From positions 7,874,001 through 7,938,000 of the forward strand of contig NC_059508.1 in NCBI RefSeq assembly GCF_914767665.1: a stretch of 64,000 nt of DNA, given 5' to 3'. Positions 46,191 to 57,783 of the stretch are shown one piece after another. Source of the stretch: Harmonia axyridis. Taxonomy: Eukaryota; Arthropoda; Insecta; Coleoptera; Coccinellidae. The notes beneath the pieces were generated by a model. The model was given only the letters and a program-made list of their open reading frames with translations. It was not told the DNA's origin and made no database searches. A program made the position numbers and the translations under genes. Position 1 is the first letter of the stretch. Each line of letters begins with the position of its first letter.

Positions 46191-47275
46191 TAAGGTGTAC
46201 AACTTTGCTTCGCCGTTTTGCAATAGATGGCTGTAGTGGTTAGTGGAAGTCGAAATAAATATATCGTAGATGTCATGAAATAATCGTAGGTGTTTGTAAA
46301 CATAACGCCATCGAAATATTGGTCGATTGGTGTCTGCATTATGAAGTTATTCTCGGTTAGACATGTCAACTTGCGATCCATTTTCTCGTCATTTGCGGGA
46401 AGTTTTGATTTTCTACTTTAATATGAGGAAATAAGAGGCTGAGGCTCATAGAATGCTCTAAAATACCTATGGGGAGGCCGTTATGGGTGAAAGAACGTGC
46501 CGAGAGTGGTTTCAACGCTTCAAGAATGGTGATTTCGACCTCGAAGACGATGGAAGAGAGAGAGTTGAAGCCGAGAGATGTTAAACGGCGTTTGTTTGCT
46601 TGTGATCAACTTTGCAAGGCAGGGACGGAAGGAATTTCTGCATCGAATTGTGACTGAAGACGAAAAATTGGTTCATTATGATAATCCGAAGCGCAGAATA
46701 ACATGCGGATATCTCGGCCATGCTCACACGTCGACGTCCTAAACAAATATTCACGGTTCAAGTATCATTCTCAGTAGTTGGTGGGACCAGCTCGGCGTAG
46801 TTTATAATGAGTTATCGAAACCGACTGAAACGATCACAGGTGATCATTATCGAACGCAATGAATGCGTTTGAGCCGAGTATTGGATGACGAACGGCCGCA
46901 ATACAATGAGAGAAATGTTAAAGTGATTTTACAGCATGACAATGCTCCTCATGTTGCGAAATGGTCAAGACATACTTGGAAACGTTGAATTTTCCAGGCG
47001 TTGCACCCTCGGACTATCACTTGTTTCGATCAATGGCATACGGCCTGACTGACCAGCATTTCCAGTCTCATGAAGAAGTAAAAAATTGGATCGATTCGTG
47101 GATAGCTAAAAAAGATGACCAGTTTTTTCAACGCGGGATTCGTACGCTGCCCGAAAGATGAAAGGAAGTAGTGGCCAGTGTTGGATAATGCTTCGAATCA
47201 TAAATGTATTACAAGTTTTTCACAATAAAGCCTCAAGTTCCGGAAAAAAACAGTGGAAGCAAAGTTGTACGCCTA
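46191..47275 (+). mobile_element. mellifera/mauritiana-like mariner, copy 3
   Basis: Ends AAGGTGTACAACTTTGCTTC (46192) and GAAGCAAAGTTGTACGCCTA (to 47275) are near-perfect inverted repeats. The transposase is broken into pieces: ERELKPRDVKRRLFACDQL (about 46555), first Asp in TEDEKLVHYDN (Trp changed), second in LQHDNAPHVAK with residues lost, and 46961-47161 with TYLETLNFPGVAPSDYHLF (third Asp; the PHPPYSP block deleted), IDSWIAKKDDQFFQRGIRTL. Inactive. Confidence 0.86.
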
Positions 47276-48429
47276 TGTATGTTATTTGTGTTTCGAACGT
47301 TTTGAAATTCAGAAAAATCTGGAGATCCAACATTAAATGATATATAAATTATCGGTAACGATCTTTAAATTGATTGGTCAATCCCAAATTCGCCTCGTTA
47401 CCAACTTTTCGTTGGTCATGTCAGATAGTCAGTCAGAAAGAGACGTTGTTTTTGTACGTTTGAAGAAGAAATAATGCAATTAATTCACTTACCGATACCA
47501 TTCAGTAGTAGCGAAAGACGACAGATAATCTAAACAGAGGCGTAGATTTTTGTGTGGCCCAATTTGTTGCACATGACAAGGACATGTGCGAAGATGTATG
47601 GTGATAGAGGGAGCACCACAGGGAACAACGGGAAAATAATGGAGGAGCATTGTTCCAGAGGTCGTGAACAAGATGAACGGGCCAGGTCGTCCTAATTCTT
47701 GAAGATCTGCAATTATATTCGCTATTGGAAATTTGCATGCGGTCCGATGAACTTTGACCATAAACAATCAAGGACATTAATCTCTGGTTGAACAAAGAAT
47801 GACATATGTATGAGATGGGACGGCCTAGGTTTGAAAAAACAGGGACTCATTTCGTTTTTTAAACATTCGTTCCCTAAATAACCTCTAATTTTTTGTCACA
47901 ATATCTGTAATTTTTTTAACATTTAGCTCTAAATAATCTCAAAAGATAAGGTTCGAATCATTGATGACGCGTTTGTGATCAACATATCCGTCCGACTAAC
48001 CTGATACCATTCGGCGATATACAGGGTGATTCATCATCATGGCCTATAAGACTTTTATGGAAAACTTACCATAATTTTGCGCTGGAAATTTGCATACTTG
48101 GATTTGAGACAATGATCTTCCTTGCTAAAATATTTTCAGAGCTCAATTACTTTACCGGATTATACCGGAAACAGTCCACAACTTTGTTATTTCAAATGAA
48201 ACATATATTTTATTGCTTAGTGATGATAATTTCATCAATATGACATACCTTACATGAACAGTTCACGAGTGAATAAGATTCTTAGGGAAATGACGGTGGC
48301 GAAGAGGTCTGACATTTTGTTCAATATTGTTGAGGATTTTTTTTTTTGAAAATAACAATTCATTTTCGATTTCGGCAATACGTAGTATTGGACCAAAAAT
48401 GTTCAGTTGCATTTTAATGCAAACCTAAT
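47276..48429. other. Unassigned; CAGGGTG-type end at about 48018
   Basis: ATACAGGGTGATTCATCATC at about 48018 looks like a MITE end, but I see no convincing partner (AACACCCTATATA at 48967 is the nearest candidate). 47489-47795 has two overlapping minus frames without motifs. Confidence 0.4.
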
Positions 48430-48697
48430 ACGCCTATTGAAAAGTCCCCGGTAAACCATATCTAGTAAAACACATAATAGCGATCAATTTTTCGAAAGCT
48501 TTTTTGTTTTGTAGTACGATTTGTCTTTCGCTTCTAAATCTACCTCAGTTTCGGCGAATACTCTCACAAACTTATGGTAGGACTGCTGTCAAATTTTCAC
48601 ACGTATCGTTTTAAGATTTGTACTAACTCAAAATCATATGGATTCAATACTAGCACCGTCATCTGTGCATCAGAACGGGGACTTTTCAATTGGCCCA
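48430..48697 (-). mobile_element. irritans mariner-derived MITE (copy E)
   Basis: Only about 268 bp. The left end CGCCTATTGAAAAGTCCCCG and the right end CGGGGACTTTTCAATTGGCC are the family TIRs. A 3' transposase piece (TTGTAGTACGATTTGTCTTT and CTCAGTTTCGGCGAAT) is joined directly to the 5' leader (CTCACAAACTTATGGTAGGA), removing about 1 kb. The leader gives the reference order (AAAATCATATGGATTCAATA) used to recognise the retrocopy insertion in copy A. Confidence 0.85.
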
Positions 48698-50874
48698 ATG
48701 ATGAACTTGGACATTTTAGTCAAGATTTTCAAATGAGAATCTATATTTTGATATTTATTGTTTCTTGTTTTCATTTTGATTTATTGATTCATGTGTATTG
48801 CACCAGTATTGAAAAAGTTATGACAATTTTTCATTTCACGTCATTTATCAATTTTCTTGAAAACTGTGGAACTTATAAGTTTGCGGTTTTAACCAAATTC
48901 ATTTGCTCAAAATTCGAACCCGAAAATTCATTTTTTTCTAGCTTTTGAGTTCCTCTCACTAGACAACAAATTTAGAACACCCTATATATAATCGATTATT
49001 AAACCAGAGGAAATCAATTAGGGAGGTGAAATTTCGGTTAGGACGTTTTTTTCAGGTCAATGTGTGGTTTTCCACGTAGTTAATTCAGTCTACGTTGAAC
49101 TAATTACGGTTTTCGCCGTAGAAGTTGTAGCTTTCAGTGGTCTACTGTTAAATTAATAACCTTCCCTAAGAAAATAGTTCACTTGACCATATGATATTTA
49201 TGAAAATATCATGTTTATTCCAAAATATTGAAAAATACACAAATGAAAGAACGATCCCTGAGAAATTCTGCTCATCGACAAATTAAAAGCCAAAAATTGA
49301 AATAGTTCTGGTTGATTTCCAATTTGAAACTGATACAATAAATAATAAGCTTAGATTTAAAGTTCTCGCATTGAAAATACACTCTCAAATGGTACAGGAA
49401 TTGTCATTCCGATTTTTCGAGATTGACATGACAGAATCTTTCAATTATTCCCGAATACACATTCCGGACTTGTCAGATGTCACTACGCTAAATCCCCAAA
49501 GATCTTTGCACGGACACTGAATAGCTCGGGTTCCAAAAAAGCTTATTATCCCTAAGAAGGTCGGATCTCTCTAGAAAAATAAAGGGTTTATCCATTCCGA
49601 TATTTCCTGGGTAGGTATTCAATATGAAGAAGAAATTATAGGAATTGAGTTGACAATAGATTTTCTGTTGCAATCTTGCTATGAAAGATGGAATCAAATC
49701 GATTTATGCCAATTATTCTCCTGATTCTGTTGTTGAATTGTTGATCTCTATTTCTCTCGGAGATGGTTTCGTGATATTATGTATTTCGATCTAAGTGAAA
49801 AGATCGTTTGAAAGAATTTTCTGATTTTTCCTCTCAATATAGCATTTATTTCCATGAGAGTATCGTTAAAAATGGATAAACGAGGACTAAAAGAAAAATA
49901 TTGGCTTCTTCAACTCCTATTCAGTGATCTAATCTATTTACTCGCTTGGTGGAAAAATTGCTACCTAGTGACTACCATTCTGAGACATCTAATAGCATCT
50001 CGTTACTGGAAATCTATGTCGACATAACGAGAAAGATCAGTGAATGAAATTCCTTCGGAAATTTCACAATTGCCGACTTTTCAGCCTTCCAAATGAATAT
50101 AAACCGACGGAATTGATATTCGGATTTGGAATCCGGCGTTTCTTTAACTTTATATTCTCTGTTACGAATAATTGATTCACTGATTCGATTAAGCTGACGA
50201 TGTCAGCTTCATTGAAAATCAAATGACTCATTTTTCAATTTGCTGCCGGCGTATTTCTGTCAGTGGCAAAGGGAAAATGTCACTTATAAATATTCAGAAG
50301 GTCACGGTTGTTTCCCCTGGTTGTTTTTCCCTTTTTGATATTCCCAGGGACAAGGAAAATGACAGAGAAATATAAATGTGGCATAATCCAATAGCCGAAG
50401 TAATAATCTCCATATCATTTATTCTATTCAGCTGACTAATGAAGTATCTTTTAATATCGAGAAAGGCAGTTACTGAGTGGGATGAAATCGCACTGTTATT
50501 TCGTCTGTAATTTTCGAATTTTGAGCTGAAAAAAGTCTCAAACGATTCGACTCACTGATCCTTCTCTGAATAATTCTATTCCTTCCGTAAACACGATAAC
50601 TCCCGAAGAAACTAGAAATTTTAAATTTCCATGGTTGTTTTGAATTTCAAATGCTATAGCATGCCATGATGAAACGGAAAATGAAGATCCGATTATAACA
50701 ACGAAACATTTAAGAAAAAAATTTTAAATTTAGTGTCAGTAGCGACTTCTTCCGACTCTGGCACGAATAACTTTTTGACAACGACACACCATACTTTTTA
50801 AGTGGCATGTTCATTTCTTGAGAAAATGTATTTATTTGGCTTTGAAATAAAGAAAAAAATATTTTATTATATAC
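48698..50874. other. Unassigned AT-rich stretch
   Basis: The frame 48574-48948 begins inside the MITE and has no motif. 49960-50350 is slightly less AT-rich. Nothing recognised. Confidence 0.45.
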
Positions 50875-52198
50875 TAACTGACAAAGAAACTGCAAAACCC
50901 AGATAGAGCTGTTCAAATTTTAAGTTTTTTTGTTAAATCATATATAGTTTAGCAGGCAGTGAATTTCAATGAATTTGTTAATAATGTGCTTGTCCACCGC
51001 GATTATCTATACACTCCCCAACAAGTATCAGCATTGATGCAATAATATGGTTTATTTTTTCTTGAGAGATACTATCCCAAGTTACCTGTACTTCATGTCT
51101 TAGAGCCGCCAATGTCCGTGGGGACTGGAGTGAATTTTCAAACCTTCTACCTATGATGTCCCAAACATACTCTATGGGCGAGACATCGGGGGATCTGGGC
51201 TGCCATGGCAAAATATTCACATGGGTCGCGTCGAAAAAGTTTAAACCGGTTAAGGTGAAGAAGAACATATGGCTCCACTATTTCTTGTAGGTAACGCAGT
51301 GCTGTCATGTTACCTCGAATAAAGACTGATGGTGACCTACTTGCATGTGCAATAATAGCACCCTATAGCATAACGCGTTCTGTCCGGTGTACATGACACT
51401 CAACATCAAACTGAGGTTCACGTCTTTCTCACTGACGTCGTCTAACCCTTCTTTGACCATCAGGTGCACCCAAGGAGAATCAAGATTTATCAGAAGTCGA
51501 CCTGATGCCATTCGACATTCCAATGTTGACGTTCTCTGCATCTCTGTAAACGATGCCGGCGATTCTCAACCGTCAGAGGTAACACAAGATGGGGTCGATA
51601 ATGCTGCTGTCCAAAATACCTTATCGGTAAGCCTTTCGGACAGTTACAGGATGGTCTTGTTCTCCTTACCACTCATCTGCCCATTATCGAGTTGTGCAAA
51701 TCGGTCTCTAATGGCCATAAGTCTTAGATGTCGATCTTGAACTTCATTTGTGACCCTTTGACTTCCGGAGCCTGTTCATCTTCGATTTTGGGCATTATCA
51801 AACCACGCTCGACAACATCTCATAACAGTTGTTGGATTTCTGTTCGTACGGTTAGTGATGTCTCGAAATGACAACCTCGCCTTCCCTAGACCAAAAATTC
51901 GACCTCTTTCAGATTCATTGAGCTGCCGATAAATTTCGCGTACACCTGCTCTAGGCATTTTAACAACAACTAAACATCGACTCTGGATCTACTCGAACAG
52001 CTGATTTGTTGTGAAATTTAAAAATCTTGCAAAAAACGACTACAATATTCAAAAGCAAAAATTGGTTACATGAAAAAACCTTCACGATTTTTTTCTCAAA
52101 ATTCAATCATATACTCCTTGCTATACTCCCTATGTTTCACCATAAAAATCTAAAATTCAAACAGCTCCTTCTGGGAGTTGCAGTTTCTTTGTCAGTTA
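50875..52198 (-). mobile_element. Tc1-like element (family T5) copy 2
   Basis: Ends AACTGACAAAGAAACTGCAA (50876) and TTGCAGTTTCTTTGTCAGTT (to 52197) are near-perfect inverted repeats, with TA outside on the right. The transposase starts at 51958 (MPRAGVREIYRQLNESERGR, helix-turn-helix, RTNRNPTTVMRCCRAW). It continues in broken frames through RDRFA and RRHRLQRCRERQHWNVEWHQ, and the first-Asp block is damaged (STSDKS). The second-Asp block is deleted: HLNR runs straight into FKLFRRDPC. The last frame (51268-50978) carries LPWQPRSPDVSPIEYVWD (catalytic Glu) and ECIDNRGGQAHY. It keeps the central region that copy 1 lacks. Confidence 0.88.
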
Positions 52199-53553
52199 TA
52201 TTTCACAAAGCACAACCAGTTGAAATATCAATTGAAAATTATGACAGCAATGTGCAGCTTTCATAAAATGATTACAATAGCGTATATCACAGTGACCCTC
52301 TTATCTGCTGCATAACTTCGACAGTTGGGCCAGCATCATTGGATGTTTTCATAACAGAAAGTTCTCGGCAACTTGCATTTTTGCTGCAATGTGCTGCGTT
52401 TGAAGATGTTGATCAATAGCTCTCCTTGAGATAAGACACGTACCTACTGCCCTATCATTCCAAAAGACGTGAACATAATTCATTCCTGTTCAAGTAGGAA
52501 TAAAAAAGGTTGCTCTTGAAGAATTATCTAATGTTTTGTAAGTAACAAGAATTCACGAGGGTGAAGTGAAGTTGAGTGATGAGCTGTTCTATTACAATTG
52601 CAGTTTATCTCGCTATTCAATCAACTCAATAAGGACTGTTTATGTTGGCAGGTATTCCTCAAACTCGGTAGAGAATTCAATAAATCACGCACCAATATAA
52701 ATCTAGGTTATACTCAAGCTTGATAAAAATTATCACGTCCATTATAATTATTGTAATATCATATGAACCTTCATATCAATTTCGAAAGCAATAATTTCAT
52801 TTGCATTGGAATGAACATCATCAACACAAATATAATAAACAAAGAATTCAGATGAAGTGAAATATATTTCACTAATTAACATAAAATAACAAAGCTTTCT
52901 AGATATTCGGAAAGGAATCGAAATTATAACATTTCACTGGAATCTGATAATTAATGGGTAAATTCATAATTTGTGTACAATTTGATCCCGGCATATGTAT
53001 ATTGAACCTTCATATAAGTTCACTAATTCAATAAAATACTTTCCATAAAGTTCGACCAAGAATGTGTTGTTATGTAGGAATGATCTCTTTTGATCTGTGC
53101 GGTATTTGAAGGAGTATTATCAGATAGACTGTATTTACCTGTGTCCCCAGACTCAGTTGACCCTTCAACATGGTGAGTATATAGGTTTATGGAACTGATT
53201 GCGAGTAAATACCAATATCTCATCAAAGACAAATCAAAGCCTTATTCCAATTATTATAACAAATTAATTGGAGAATATTAACATACGGTATGGTTTATCT
53301 TTAGTATGGATAACGAGCAGATTTCATAAAAAAGTTAACTGGATAGTGAGTTGGATGAAATAATGAAATAGAGTTCGACTGAAGAATTTCGAATAATGCT
53401 AGTAACGAGCTGGAAATAGAATATGAAATCTTTTTCATTCAAGTACAAAACCCGAATAGCCTCTCATAGATAATAGTGTGCCTGTAGTGGACTGCAGTCG
53501 TTTCAAGTCTAATGAATAGGAGCATCTGAATAATACATATAAGCTCAGAAGCC
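52199..53553. other. Unassigned AT-rich stretch
   Basis: No recognised gene or element. Confidence 0.4.
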
Positions 53554-53946
53554 ATGGAAGAGGAAAGTTTGTTATCTCCTTTATTACAAATATGGTGCAC
53601 CTCCAGGCATATGAATGGGCATCAACTATGTTGTAATTGTTACAGGAAATCCAGGCATGAGAGTAGAAACCAGATGAGCACGCATTTGTTTGGATTATTA
53701 GAGTTGATTCGAGATGAGAACCTGTTGCAACTCACCGTTAAATATTATTTCGAAATTCTATCTCAGCACGAAACATTTTTTTTTCAACGAATCACTAACC
53801 CATGGCTTCACTCATGTTACTACGAGTGGATGGGACATTCCATTCGCCTTATTCAGGTACCTGGCCTGAATATAGATGAAATTCATTTTCATATCCCTAC
53901 CCTAAAGCAATTCCCAGAAAAATGTGGAGAGGATGAACGAATCTGA
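53554..53946 (+). CDS. Orphan open frame, 130 codons, no known family
   Basis: ATG to stop without interruption in an otherwise stop-rich region. Composition is protein-like, with a Cys/His-rich start (IWCTSRHMNGHQLCCNCYRK), then a Leu/Glu-rich middle (LLELIRDENLLQLTVKYYFE) and a mixed C-terminal part. I recognise no domain, signal peptide or membrane segment. It could be a host exon, a piece of an unfamiliar element, or chance. No splice or polyadenylation signal stands out, so coding status is unsure. Confidence 0.2.
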   Translation: MEEESLLSPLLQIWCTSRHMNGHQLCCNCYRKSRHESRNQMSTHLFGLLELIRDENLLQLTVKYYFEILSQHETFFFQRITNPWLHSCYYEWMGHSIRLIQVPGLNIDEIHFHIPTLKQFPEKCGEDERI

Positions 53947-54251
53947 TTTGGAAGAGGTTTTTCTTTCGACAGTTGACGTCAGATGAAGTCAACTTCCCTA
54001 GATTCTGTTATGAGCTGAAACATCGAATGGTTATCAGGAATATATCTGGTCTTCGAATATGACATTGCGCTTCACACAATTCGATTTAATAATATAAATT
54101 AAACTTACTCATGAAGTTTTAATTTTATTGTGCAATTTGTTTCTGATTTTGGAACCAGCAGTAAGTAGTTGAAATCGAAAAAATAATTTAAAGCATGAAA
54201 CATTGTCAAGAAAACACTGGGTATTGATAGAAAAAACAAAAAATATCTACA
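53947..54251. other. Unassigned stretch
   Basis: AT-rich, nothing recognised before the mariner end at 54252. Confidence 0.4.
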
Positions 54252-55202
54252 TAGGCGTACAACTTTGCTTCCGCCGTTTTTTTTTCGAAATTCGAAGCTT
54301 CATCGTAAAAAATTGGTTATACATTTATGATTCAAAGTATTGTCTATCGCTGGCCACTATTTTCTCCCATCTTTCGGGCAGCGTACGAATTCCGCGTTAA
54401 AAAAACTGAAGAATACGGCGAGTGGGATAGGACTTCCCATCTCAACGTTTCCAAGTATGTCTCGACCACTTTCTCAACATGGGGTCGAGCATCGTCATGC
54501 TGTAAAACTTTATTATGTCAATTATGAATGCATTATTTTCGTTCGATAGCAATCGCCTGGAACTGTTTCAGTCGGTTTCAACAACTCATAATACACTACG
54601 CCGAGCTGGTCCCAGCAAATACTGAGCATGACCTTGGAGCCGTGAATATTCGGTTTGGTCGTCGACGTGGATGCATGGCCGGGATTTCTTCATGATTTTC
54701 TGTGCTTGGGATTATTGTAATGAACCCATTTTTCGTCTCCATTCACAATGTGATCCTGAAATCCCTTCTGTCTTTGCTTTGAAATTACCTGTCCAAAATC
54801 ACACAAACGCCGTTTAACATATATCGGCTTCAACTAGTACGGTACCCAATTTTCTTGTTTCTGAATCATTTCCATAACTTTCAGGCGTTTTAAAATGGCT
54901 TGTTGCATCACTCCCAATGATCCTGCAAATTCTTGTTGCGTTTGACACGAGTCTTGATCATTGAAACGTTGAAAGCACGTTCGTTTTATTAATAGCAGCC
55001 TCACCATGGGTATTTGAGAGCATTCGATGAGCCTCAGCCGCAGATTCCTTAATATTGAAGCAGAAAATTGAAACCAACTGAAGATGACGACAATTCGGCT
55101 CGTGAGCTGACATTTTTAATCGAGAATAACTCAATGATGCAGACAGAAATCGATAATAAAATTTTTATGGTGTTATGTTTACAAATACCTAAGCTTATTG
55201 TA

Positions 55203-56725
55203 CAGTGCATCCCATTTTGGGTGAGACTGCCAGGTTTCTCGCTTGTTATTTAAGATAGAGCCTTGCGGTTTTCACGTTCCTGTCCTACTTTTTCGTGAAA
55301 CTCAAGTTGGTCTAATCAGATTTTGCATAACTGTTTCCGTTCAAGAAATACAGGGTGATTTTGGAAATTGATACTTTTCGGACCCCTCCTTTATCTCCGA
55401 AGTTATTAGAAATAATGCTGAGGTAAAAACTACGTCTGAATCAGAATTTTGCGTAGAATCCAGTGGCGTACTCAATTTTTTTTTTCGGGGTATGGTTTTG
55501 AAGATTCAACACAAACCTATATTTTTTTTAATGGAACACCCTATATATCATTACTTCGTTGAATTCTTAATTTTTTTTCCTTCAAAATGATATATGATAC
55601 TATATAGGTAGGATGGTCAGAAATGTCAAAAAAACACTAAAACATCAAATAATGATGATTTTTTGTTAATGAGCAATGGATTTTCCATATGAAAAGAAGG
55701 ATCAATTGGATAATTTTCATTTGTGATTTTTATTTCTTGTAGAGTAAGCAAACAAATATAATACACTCATCGCTAATATGAAAAACAAAACGTAGGTACC
55801 TACCTAATAGCAACAAATGAATAATAAAAAAATTCATAAACATTGCATAATATCTTACACTGTTCAAATTGCTGTCCATTTTCCCTAATACATATAATAT
55901 ACTACAATAAAAGACATAACAGTTTCGAAGAACTTCGTGCATCAAGAGAGGCAGTTTTCCAGGATTTACAAAACCGCCCTTTTATAATATTAAATGCACT
56001 CAGGCGTATTGAAAAGTTTTGTCAATTATGTATTAGAGGAAAATGGACAGTAATTTGAACGGTTTAAGCTGTAAGATATCATGCAATGTTTATGAATTTT
56101 TGTATTATTTATTTGTTGCTATTAGGTAGGTACCTACGTTTTGTTTTTCATGTTAGTGATGAGTGTATTATATTTGTTTGCTTACTCTACAAGAAATAAA
56201 AATCACAAATGAAAATTATCCAATCAATCCTTCTTTTCATATGGGAAATCCATTGCTCATTAACAAAAAATCACCGTTATTTGATGTTTTAGTGTTTTTT
56301 TAACATTTCTGACCATTCTACCTATATAGTATCATACATCATTTTGAAGGGAAAAAAATAACGAATTCAACGAAGTTATGATATATAGGGTGTTCCATTG
56401 AAAAAAATATAGGTTTGTGTTGAATATTCAAAACCATACCCCGAAAAAAAAATTGAGTACGCCACTGGATTCTACGCAGAATTCTGATTCAGACGTAGTT
56501 TTCACCTCAGCATTATTTCTAATAACTTCGGAGATAAAGGAGGGGTCCGAAAAGTATCAATTTCCAAAATCACCCTGTATTTCTTGAACGGAAACAGTTA
56601 TGCAAAATCTGATTAGACCAACTTGAGTTTCACGAAAAAGTAGGACAGGAACGTGAAAACCGCAAGGCTCTATCTTAAATAACAAGCGAGAAACCTGGCA
56701 GTCTCACCCAAAATGGGATGCACTG
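55203..56725. mobile_element. 1.52-kb TA-flanked palindromic (foldback) element
   Basis: Left arm 55203-55894 and right arm 56028-56725 are inverted copies of about 690 bp, nearly identical. The arms begin CAGTGCATCCCATTTTGGGT and are bounded by TA on both sides (55201-55202 and 56726-56727). The mariner reads straight through once the element is removed, so this is a discrete insertion with a TA duplication, as expected for the Tc1/mariner/pogo group. Each arm contains internal CAGGGTG-type words (55350 and, inverted, 55545). The 133-bp spacer is unique and reads as protein on the plus strand. No transposase domain is complete. Confidence 0.88.
55895..56027 (+). other. Coding-like spacer of the palindromic element
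   Basis: Within the frame 55843-56058, the spacer translates to SFEELRASREAVFQDLQNRP followed by FIILNALRRIEKFCQLCIRG. The pattern of a hydrophobic N-A-x-R-R-x-x-K block followed by xxCIxxG resembles the extreme C-terminus of Tc1/mariner transposases. It may therefore be the only surviving piece of the gene that once drove the element. This is an inference from a short motif. Confidence 0.35.
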
Positions 56726-56795
56726 TACATACATCTACGTCACACTGTTACAGCCATCTATTGCAAAACGGTAGAAGCAGAGTTGTACACCTAAT

Positions 56796-57099
56796 ATTAT
56801 CTCATGATCGGCCAAAATGAAGTATTGTGAATAACAGAATCTCGTTTGATATAGATATTTATTGAAAACAGAATTTTTCCGATTAATTTTTTGCATGTGG
56901 CCTTCAAAATTGATTAAATTTCTTAATTTTCATTTCGGGAAATCATTACGAGGTATACTAAAACAGTTTAGAGGGTGAATAATAAATTTCATTTGTAGTT
57001 TTTGAAATATCGTTCACTAACACAAATCATTTTATTGAGCTTTTCCAGGCTTTTTTATGCTCTAAAAAAAATTTCCGATCAAAAATGAATTGAAAAAAT
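56796..57099. other. Unassigned AT-rich stretch
   Basis: Includes the left member (57057-57137) of an approximately 80-bp direct repeat around the next LINE fragment; otherwise nothing recognised. Confidence 0.4.
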
Positions 57100-57783
57100 C
57101 CAATGTTTTAGATGATCATTACTTATATTTTGATTTGAAGTTAGCGACCCATTCTGAAAAAAAATCTGAAACTGAATGGATAGCTTGGAAACCACCATAA
57201 CATTTATAAATTGGACAAGTATTCACCAAGTGGTCAATGGTTTCTTCTACCCCACACTCACATTGTGGGCTTTCAATAGAAGAGCATACGATCATGACCA
57301 GTCCTAAGTCGATTTAAAATACACCAAATTTTCCTAGAAAAATTGGAACCTAGAACTTTCTCTGAAGTATCAACGATCAGACTTTTGTTGAAGACATTAT
57401 AAAAACTTCATTCCGAACGTCAAATTTCCTTGTCACTTTCATTAGATTGAAATAAGGTATAAATCCATAAAGGTTGGCGTTATTTAAATCTTGCAGTTCT
57501 AGTATCTGGGAGGTAAGATACAATTGGAAAGAAGTTCGGGTAGAAATGAAATTTTTCCCAAGATATCTTGACTTATACCTGTCCACGAATATGAGGAGGA
57601 CGTATATGTGATAGCACTGGTAACCGATATAAAGGTGTAGATCTGATAGTTCCACTGATAATTCTCAGAGAAACGTTAAGCTGTGCATCAATAAAAAAAA
57701 TTCTATGCCCCAAAAAAATTCCCAATCAAAAATGAATTGAAAGAATCCAATGTTTTCAGATGATCATTACTTTTATTTTAGAC
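57057..57783. repeat. About 80-bp direct repeats flanking LINE fragment L2
   Basis: 57057-57137 (CAAAAATGAATTGAAAAAAT, CCAATGTTTTAGATGATCAT, TACTTATATTTTGAT) and 57704-57783 (CAAAAATGAATTGAAAGAAT, CCAATGTTTTCAGATGATCA, TTACTTTTATTTTAGA) are in the same orientation, about 88 percent alike. They lie immediately outside the LINE sequence, in the position of a target-site duplication but unusually long. Confidence 0.65.
57100..57695 (-). mobile_element. LINE 3' fragment, copy L2
   Basis: Minus-strand similarity to copies L1 (9.4 kb) and L3 (59.3 kb). It runs from the segment with TTAAGCTGTGCATCAA (57670, coding DAQLN) leftward past the TGTGGGCTTTCAATAGAA block (57265, coding SPLCEC-type) to GATTTGAAGTTAGCGACC (57133). 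Frames are broken. Over this range it is about 90 percent identical to L3 and has the same 5' breakpoint (right after TGCATCAATAAAAA), so the two share a truncation or a common source. Confidence 0.75.

Larger units (their letters stand above)
54252..56795 (-). mobile_element. mellifera/mauritiana-like mariner, copy 4, split by a palindrome
   Basis: Left end TAGGCGTACAACTTTGCTTC (54252). The body runs to 55202 and resumes at 56726 (TACATACATCTACGTCACAC), closing with CGGTAGAAGCAGAGTTGTAC and ACCTAA at about 56795. Minus-strand landmarks include NGDEKWVHYNN (first Asp, about 54740), WDQLGVVYYEL-like sequence (about 54600) and the GTTTACAAATACCTAAGCTT leader (55177), but no long true frame. The catalytic 3' part near 54380-54500 has lost the second and third Asp blocks. 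The 1.52-kb palindrome sits in the leader. Confidence 0.85.

Noticed and set aside
47489..47795. Two overlapping minus frames of over 90 codons
   Set aside because: They use different frames of the same DNA, neither has a recognisable motif, and no retroelement boxes are present.
48018..48978. One MITE spanning from ATACAGGGTG to CACCCTATATA
   Set aside because: Only the outermost word matches; the subterminal sequence does not pair.
55730..56058. Paired frames on both strands in the palindrome as two host genes
   Set aside because: Both arise from the inverted arms; only the 133-bp spacer has independent sequence.
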